From the NCBI RefSeq assembly GCF_036014115.1, contig NZ_CP107913.1, forward strand, positions 5,255,001 to 5,319,000: 64,000 bases of DNA, in the 5' to 3' direction. The position numbers were made by a program, and so were the translations under genes. Source of the DNA: Streptomyces sp. NBC_00448. Its GTDB lineage: Bacteria; Actinomycetota; Actinomycetes; Streptomycetales; Streptomycetaceae. The notes under the pieces are model-generated. The model was given only the letters and a program-made list of their open reading frames with translations, was not told where the DNA came from and ran no database searches. Shown in pieces: positions 60,020 to 64,000 of the stretch (position 1 is its first letter; every line of letters begins with the position of its first letter).

Positions 60020-60499
60020 GTGGAGGTCCGGCGGGCCGACGTCTCCGCTCCCGGGACCTTCCCCGGTCTCGACGACGTCGACGTGGTCGTCTCGGCCGTC
60101 GGCGTCAGCAAGGGGGACGGCCCGGGCGCGCTGGCCGCCGGCGCGCGGCGGCTGGCCGAGGCGCGCGTCCGTACGGTGTGGCTCGGCGCGCTCGGGGCGG
60201 GCCCCTCCAAGGGCGCCGGCGGGCTGATCTACTCCGCGGTGATGCGGATGCTCGTCGGCGCGGAGCTGGTGGAGAAGGCGGAGGCCGACCAGATCGCGCT
60301 CGACGCCGGCGCCACCGTCTTCCACGCGCCGGACCTCACGGACGGGCCCCTCGGGCCCGAACGCCGCACGGTGCCTCTCGCGGACTACCCGCGCCCTCTG
60401 CTCCCGCCGCGGATCTCCCGCGCCACCGTGGCCGCGCTCATGCTCGACGAGGCGGAACGGGCGCACCCCTCCGCCGGAGTCGTCATCCCCCTCGGCTGA
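60020..60499 (+). pseudogene. N-terminally truncated NAD(P)-binding (atypical SDR/NmrA) protein
   Basis: Reads VEVRRADVSAPGTFPGLDDV, DVVVSAVGVSKGDGPGALAA, RTVWLGALGAGPSKGAGGLI, MRMLVGAELVEKAEADQIAL, FHAPDLTDGPLGPERRTVPL to the stop, the strands after the first beta-alpha-beta unit of an NAD(P)H-binding atypical SDR. The glycine-rich GxxGxxG motif that should begin about 40 residues earlier is absent; upstream is a Gly/Arg run and the start of the divergent TOPRIM gene. It may be translated from GTG 60020 but cannot bind NADP normally. Confidence 0.65.
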
Positions 60500-60579
60500 C
60501 CCACGCTCCCGGGGCGCCCCGGCCCGCCCGGGGTGCCCCCGCCCGCTGGAGAGTTGGGGAGCGGTACTCGGATGGGCGA

Positions 60580-60608
60580 TTGACATGTGCACGGTCGGTC
60601 GTGATGCT
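60580..60608 (+). promoter_or_regulatory. Promoter of the GH43 gene
   Basis: TTGACA (60580-60585), 17-base spacer, GATGCT (60603-60608); gives a leader of about 165 bases. Confidence 0.5.
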
Positions 60609-60782
60609 GTCGGAATGTGCTCCCGCCGGTGGTGACCCCTGTTCGGAAACGGTGGAGTGCAGACGGTCGGAGCGCCCAGTCGCCCCCCTCCGATGCGATC
60701 CGACCGGACGTCGTCCACCTGCCGGCGCCCCTCCGCCGGTCCGGGCTCGCGTCGAAGCGGAGGCCGACCATGGAACGGGACG

Positions 60783-61853
60783 ATGAAGCTCCTGCGAAGT
60801 CTCTACGGCGCGACGGCCTTCACCCTGTGCGGTGCGCTGGCCGCGGTGCTCGCACTGGTGTGCCCCGCGCCCGCGCAAGCGGCCCGGACCAGCATCCACA
60901 ACGCCGACCCGAGCGTGATCAGGGTCGGCGGCACCTACATCTCCGCGGAGTCCGCCGGCGGCGGCATCGCGGTGCGGGAGGCGTCCTCTCCGGACGCTCT
61001 CGGCGCGGCAACCGCCCAGAAGGTCTGGTCGGACACCGCGGGCCGCGGTGAGGTGTGGGCCCCGGAGATCGTGGTGGACAGCGGCCGTTACTACATCTAT
61101 TTCACGTCCGGCACCGGATCGGCCCACCGGATGTACGTGATCAGCTCCGCCACCGCGAACAGCGGATACGGCGCCGAGACCGAACTGGCCCTGCCCGACG
61201 ACAAGTGGGCCATCGACGGCAACATGTTCGCCTTCAACGGGCAGCGCTGGTTCGTCTGGTCGGGCTGGGACGGCGACACCAACGTCGAACAGAACCTCTA
61301 CATCGCCCGGATGAGCAGCCCCACCACGCCGACCGGCGCGCGCTTCATCATCTCGCAGCCGCGTGAGAGCTGGGAGCGGGTGGTCGGCGACCCCTACATC
61401 AACGAAGCGCCGGCGGCGATCAAGGACCCCAACGGCCAACTGCACATCGTCTACTCGGCCAACGGAAGCTGGAGCGACCAGTACTGCATGGCCGACCTGC
61501 GGCTGCGGGCCGGCGGTGACCCGACGTACGTCTGGGACTGGTACAAGTCCAACGGCTGCCTGTTCGGCTCCCACGCGGCCACGATGATGTCCGGCTGGGA
61601 CCCGACGCTCTACGTCGACGGCCCCGGCAGCCACAGCTTCGTCCTGCTCGACGGCGACATCAACACCAGCCCGCCGGCCGGCCCGACGTTCCCGCTGATG
61701 TTCACCGCGGTGCCGAAGGGGACGCCGTACTCGTGGGCCAACCGGTACTGGTTCAGCGGGAGTTTTTGCTGGTGGGGCAATACCACCTACACCCGGGCCA
61801 ACGTCCCCGGCGCGACCAGCGACACGGGGTGGAGTCTGAAGTTCTTCGAGTGA
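60783..61853 (+). CDS. Secreted GH43-family glycosidase
   Basis: A 356-residue secreted five-bladed beta-propeller. Signal MKLLRSLYGATAFTLCGALA, AVLALVCPAPAQA. Then HNADPSVIRVGGTYISAESA (catalytic-base Asp of the propeller start), EVWAPEIVVDSGRYYIYFTS, DDKWAIDGNMFAFNGQRWFV (second Asp) and GDPYINEAPAAIKDPNGQLH (Glu acid), the three carboxylates of clan GH-F. Closest to GH43 arabinanase/arabinofuranosidase-like enzymes; substrate probably arabinan or arabinoxylan. No carbohydrate-binding module. The ribosome site is weak. Confidence 0.88.
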   Translation: MKLLRSLYGATAFTLCGALAAVLALVCPAPAQAARTSIHNADPSVIRVGGTYISAESAGGGIAVREASSPDALGAATAQKVWSDTAGRGEVWAPEIVVDSGRYYIYFTSGTGSAHRMYVISSATANSGYGAETELALPDDKWAIDGNMFAFNGQRWFVWSGWDGDTNVEQNLYIARMSSPTTPTGARFIISQPRESWERVVGDPYINEAPAAIKDPNGQLHIVYSANGSWSDQYCMADLRLRAGGDPTYVWDWYKSNGCLFGSHAATMMSGWDPTLYVDGPGSHSFVLLDGDINTSPPAGPTFPLMFTAVPKGTPYSWANRYWFSGSFCWWGNTTYTRANVPGATSDTGWSLKFFE

Positions 61854-61913
61854 CGGGTGGTCCGCGCGCGGCCGAGGATGCGCCGGAACGGCGCGGCGGC
61901 GTGGGCCGCCGGC

Positions 61914-61942
61914 GGGGCCGCCCACTTCTGTGGGCGGGCCCG
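61914..61942. terminator. Terminator between GH43 and phytase-like genes
   Basis: GGGGCCGCCCAC (61914-61925), loop TTCT, GTGGGCGGGCCCG (61930-61942), one bulged base. It lies between two convergent genes. Confidence 0.75.
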
Positions 61943-61962
61943 GGGGACGGAGGCGGGGCGGG

Positions 61963-63636
61963 TCAGCGGACGTGGATCGTCACCGTGACGGTCTTGAGCA
62001 CCGCCGGGAGCTTGGTGGTGTCGACCTTCAGGATCTCCCCGTTGTCGGTCTGGCCGGTGGGCGGCATCACCTTCTGGTGGACCGTCCACTTGCCGTCGGG
62101 GTCCACGGCGATGGTGTCGATGCCGAAGTCGTCGTCGTTGGACAGGTACAGCGTCTTGCCGGCGTCCGTGGTGGCGACGCCCTCGACCTTGTCGTGCGAG
62201 AAGAACGCACCGCTGGGGTCGAGTTGGCTCACCAGCGTGCCGACGTTGAGGTACGGCTGCTTCTGCGCGACGTGCACACCGGCGCCGGTGAGCGCGGCCA
62301 GCGCGTCATTGGTGCCCTTCTTCCCGACGAACGCCTCGGGCGACTTCCCGCCGATCGTCAGGCCGCTGACGTCGGTGGCGCCGTTGATGTCGATCTCGTA
62401 GAGGTTCTTCTGCGCGAACGGCTCGAAGTTGCCGTCCCGCTCGTCGACCAGGAACTTCGTGTCCGACAGAGCGGTGATCTCGCTGTTGGCGTCACCGGTG
62501 TCGTCCGGGTCGTCCAGCAGGTAGAGGTACTGCTTGGTCTGGTACGTGCGCAGGTTGATCGTGATGACGCGGGTGGTCGAGACGTTGCCGGCCTTGGTGC
62601 TGCCGAGGTCCGGCTGCTGGAGCGCGGACTGCATGACGCCCACCAGGGTCGAGCCGTCCGGGGTGACCGTCAGACCCTCCATGCCCTTGTTCTTCAGGCG
62701 GTCCGCGAACTCGGCCGGCAGGTAGCCGACGATCTTGTGATACGCGTTGTCCTGGCTGTCCTTGTACGGGGTCAGCCGGCCCAACTCGTAGCCGTTGGCG
62801 TCGAAGTGCGTGAGGTACGGGCCGTACTCGTCCGAGACCCAGAACGTGCCGTCCGGCAGCGCGACCAGGCCCTCGGAGTCGTAGCCGTACGGGTCCTTGG
62901 CGACGGGGACCGGCGTACCGCCGTTGGCGTTGGTCGCGTTGACGTCGTCGATCACCTCGCTGGTGTCGTGCGGCGGGCGGCCGCTGTAGTTGACGCCGCC
63001 CAGGCTCTTCGGGCCCTTCAGGGTGACCTTCTTGACCAGTTCGGCCTTCCCGCCCACGAGCTTGAACTCGCCGATCTGCGGCGTGAAGTCCAGCACCATC
63101 TCGGACTTGTTGCCGTCGGGGGCGTCGGCGTTGGGGCCGCGGTCGGTGAGGCCGTAGAAGTAGCCGGACCTGCCGGGCACCGGGGCGAGCGAGGAGCCGT
63201 AGCCCTCACCGGAGATCTCGGTGGTGGTGCCGTTCGGGCCGGCGACCTTCGCCAGCGGCGGCAGGGCGTCGCCGTTCGCCTGGGTGTCCTTGAACAGCTG
63301 CACCGCGTCGGTCGCCGTGTAGGTGAAGGTGTCCGTGCCCTTGAAGCCGGCCTTGGGGGTGTACGTGAACGAGCCGTCCGGGTCGACCGTCGCGGTGCCG
63401 TCGGACGGGTCGGTGTGCCGGACGACCGCGGTCGCGCGGGCGTCGTTGCGCAGCACGTTGCCGGTCACCTTGCCGTGGCCGGAGTACGAGTCGGCCGTCG
63501 CGCTGAAGTCGTGCGACGGAGCCGACAGCCAGCCGTGGGCCTGGGCCGCGGCGGTGCCCGCGCCCACCACGGCGGCGGTGGCGACGATCGCGACGGCAAC
63601 CCGGGTGCGCTTGCGGGAGAAGGGTCTCGAAGTCAT
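61963..63636 (-). CDS. Secreted phytase-like/esterase-like protein with cadherin-like domain
   Basis: A 557-residue secreted protein. Signal RKRTRVAVAIVATAAVVGAG, TAAAQA. Residues about 40-110 are a bacterial cadherin/Ig-like repeat (GHGKVTGNVLRNDARATAVV, DPDGSFTYTPKAGFKGTDTF TYTATDAV). The rest is the esterase-like-activity-of-phytase family propeller (EGYGSSLAPVPGRSGYFYGL TDRGPNADAP, DSEGLVALPDGTFWVSDEYG PYLTHFDANG, MEGLTVTPDGSTLVGVMQSA, VEGVATTDAGKTLYLSNDDD). Possibly a secreted phosphodiesterase/phytase. ATG lies at the basic signal start; promoter not obvious. Confidence 0.87.
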   Translation of the reverse strand: MTSRPFSRKRTRVAVAIVATAAVVGAGTAAAQAHGWLSAPSHDFSATADSYSGHGKVTGNVLRNDARATAVVRHTDPSDGTATVDPDGSFTYTPKAGFKGTDTFTYTATDAVQLFKDTQANGDALPPLAKVAGPNGTTTEISGEGYGSSLAPVPGRSGYFYGLTDRGPNADAPDGNKSEMVLDFTPQIGEFKLVGGKAELVKKVTLKGPKSLGGVNYSGRPPHDTSEVIDDVNATNANGGTPVPVAKDPYGYDSEGLVALPDGTFWVSDEYGPYLTHFDANGYELGRLTPYKDSQDNAYHKIVGYLPAEFADRLKNKGMEGLTVTPDGSTLVGVMQSALQQPDLGSTKAGNVSTTRVITINLRTYQTKQYLYLLDDPDDTGDANSEITALSDTKFLVDERDGNFEPFAQKNLYEIDINGATDVSGLTIGGKSPEAFVGKKGTNDALAALTGAGVHVAQKQPYLNVGTLVSQLDPSGAFFSHDKVEGVATTDAGKTLYLSNDDDFGIDTIAVDPDGKWTVHQKVMPPTGQTDNGEILKVDTTKLPAVLKTVTVTIHVR

Positions 63637-63926
63637 GCTGCCGAACCTGTCGGTCGGCGGTGAACGCCGAGTTGACCCCTGGTGAACCCTCGATCCGGGA
63701 TGGAACGACTCTGCGAACGTCCTCGACTTCCGCCGTCGTCGTTGCTACGCCCTGGGGCCGCTGGGATAGGTGGGGGTGGGGGTGCGGACTCCCGGGACGT
63801 GGCCCGGCACCGGCCGGGACCTGCGTCGGCACCCGGCCCGGCGCCTGACCGGCACCCTGCTGGGCACTCGGCCCGGCGCGGGATTCCGGTCTCCGCGCCC
63901 CACCCCCTTCCCGCGGGCGGGGCGGG

Positions 63927-64000
63927 TCAGACGGTGCCGTTCTCCCACCACCAGGCCCGGCCGAGGTCGGCCCGGCTGTCCACGTGCTGGTGGTCCTCGG
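63927..64000 (-). CDS. C-terminal end of an unidentified gene (partial)
   Basis: The last 24 residues before a TGA are visible: DHQHVDSRADLGRAWWWENG, TV. The three consecutive Trp and codon bias suggest real coding sequence, but no family can be named. The rest lies beyond the right edge. Confidence 0.55.
   Translation of the reverse strand, partial: EDHQHVDSRADLGRAWWWENGTV

Noticed and set aside
1..64000. tRNA, rRNA, insertion sequences, integrase and attachment sites
   Set aside because: None could be recognised; no transposase- or integrase-like reading frame is present, so I do not call the CIS locus a mobile island.

Overview
The window is about 64 kb of very GC-rich, gene-dense actinobacterial DNA. 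Frequent GTG starts, GGAGG-type ribosome binding sites, start/stop overlaps, F420- and mycothiol-type enzyme families, many ECF/LuxR/MerR regulators and secreted polysaccharide hydrolases point to Streptomyces or a close relative. This assignment is inference from gene content; no rRNA or tRNA was seen.

Positions 1-16.5 kb hold the larger part of an extracellular/cytoplasmic contractile injection system (eCIS/CIS) locus. Leftward genes, in transcription order, are sheath, a 32-residue mini-ORF, inner tube, a zinc-ribbon protein, a 52-residue protein, an 1184-residue Ala/Pro-rich protein with 16 VQR motifs, a second tube-like protein, a LysM protein, a VgrG/gpD-gpV spike and a gp25 baseplate protein cut by the left edge. 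The remaining baseplate and tape-measure genes should lie beyond base 1. Rightward genes are a DUF4157 protein broken by frameshifts and a single-pass membrane protein with three ChW-like repeats. A leftward pair encodes the AAA+ ATPase and the DUF4255 cap protein, followed by a LuxR-type regulator with a receiver that seems to lack its phosphoacceptor. A second, intact DUF4157 protein with a C-terminal nuclease-like domain sits at 38.5 kb, far from the apparatus but nearly identical in its N-terminal half to the broken one. It is a candidate unlinked cargo toxin.

17-29 kb is ordinary chromosomal content: a P-loop kinase, an old-yellow-enzyme reductase with its divergent MerR regulator, a DoxX/SnoaL pair divergent from an ECF sigma factor with two matching ECF-type promoters, an SDR, an F420-type oxidoreductase, a fructosamine-kinase-like protein, a decayed quinone-oxidoreductase gene, an MFS exporter, a peptidoglycan-recognition amidase lipoprotein and a maleylpyruvate-isomerase-like protein.

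29-46 kb holds a small secreted protein with a DasR-type site, a complete oligopeptide/nickel-type ABC operon headed by a candidate leader peptide and hairpin, a Ser/Gly-repeat tail-anchored protein, a GH16 glucanase with a LacI/CebR-like palindrome, the DUF4157-nuclease and its small downstream ORF, a papain-inhibitor-like secreted protein, an ECF sigma factor, an AfsR-like ATPase without a DNA-binding domain, and an FMN monooxygenase preceded by a clear ...HVDL-C...LCR leader peptide.

46-64 kb holds a GH78 rhamnosidase, an epoxide hydrolase, a gene remnant, a GT87-like membrane protein converging on a two-component system, a three-gene cluster (unknown protein, MoxR ATPase, HExxH/VWA protein) next to a TOPRIM protein, a truncated NAD(P)-binding gene, a GH43 enzyme, a phytase/esterase-like secreted protein and the end of an unidentified gene.
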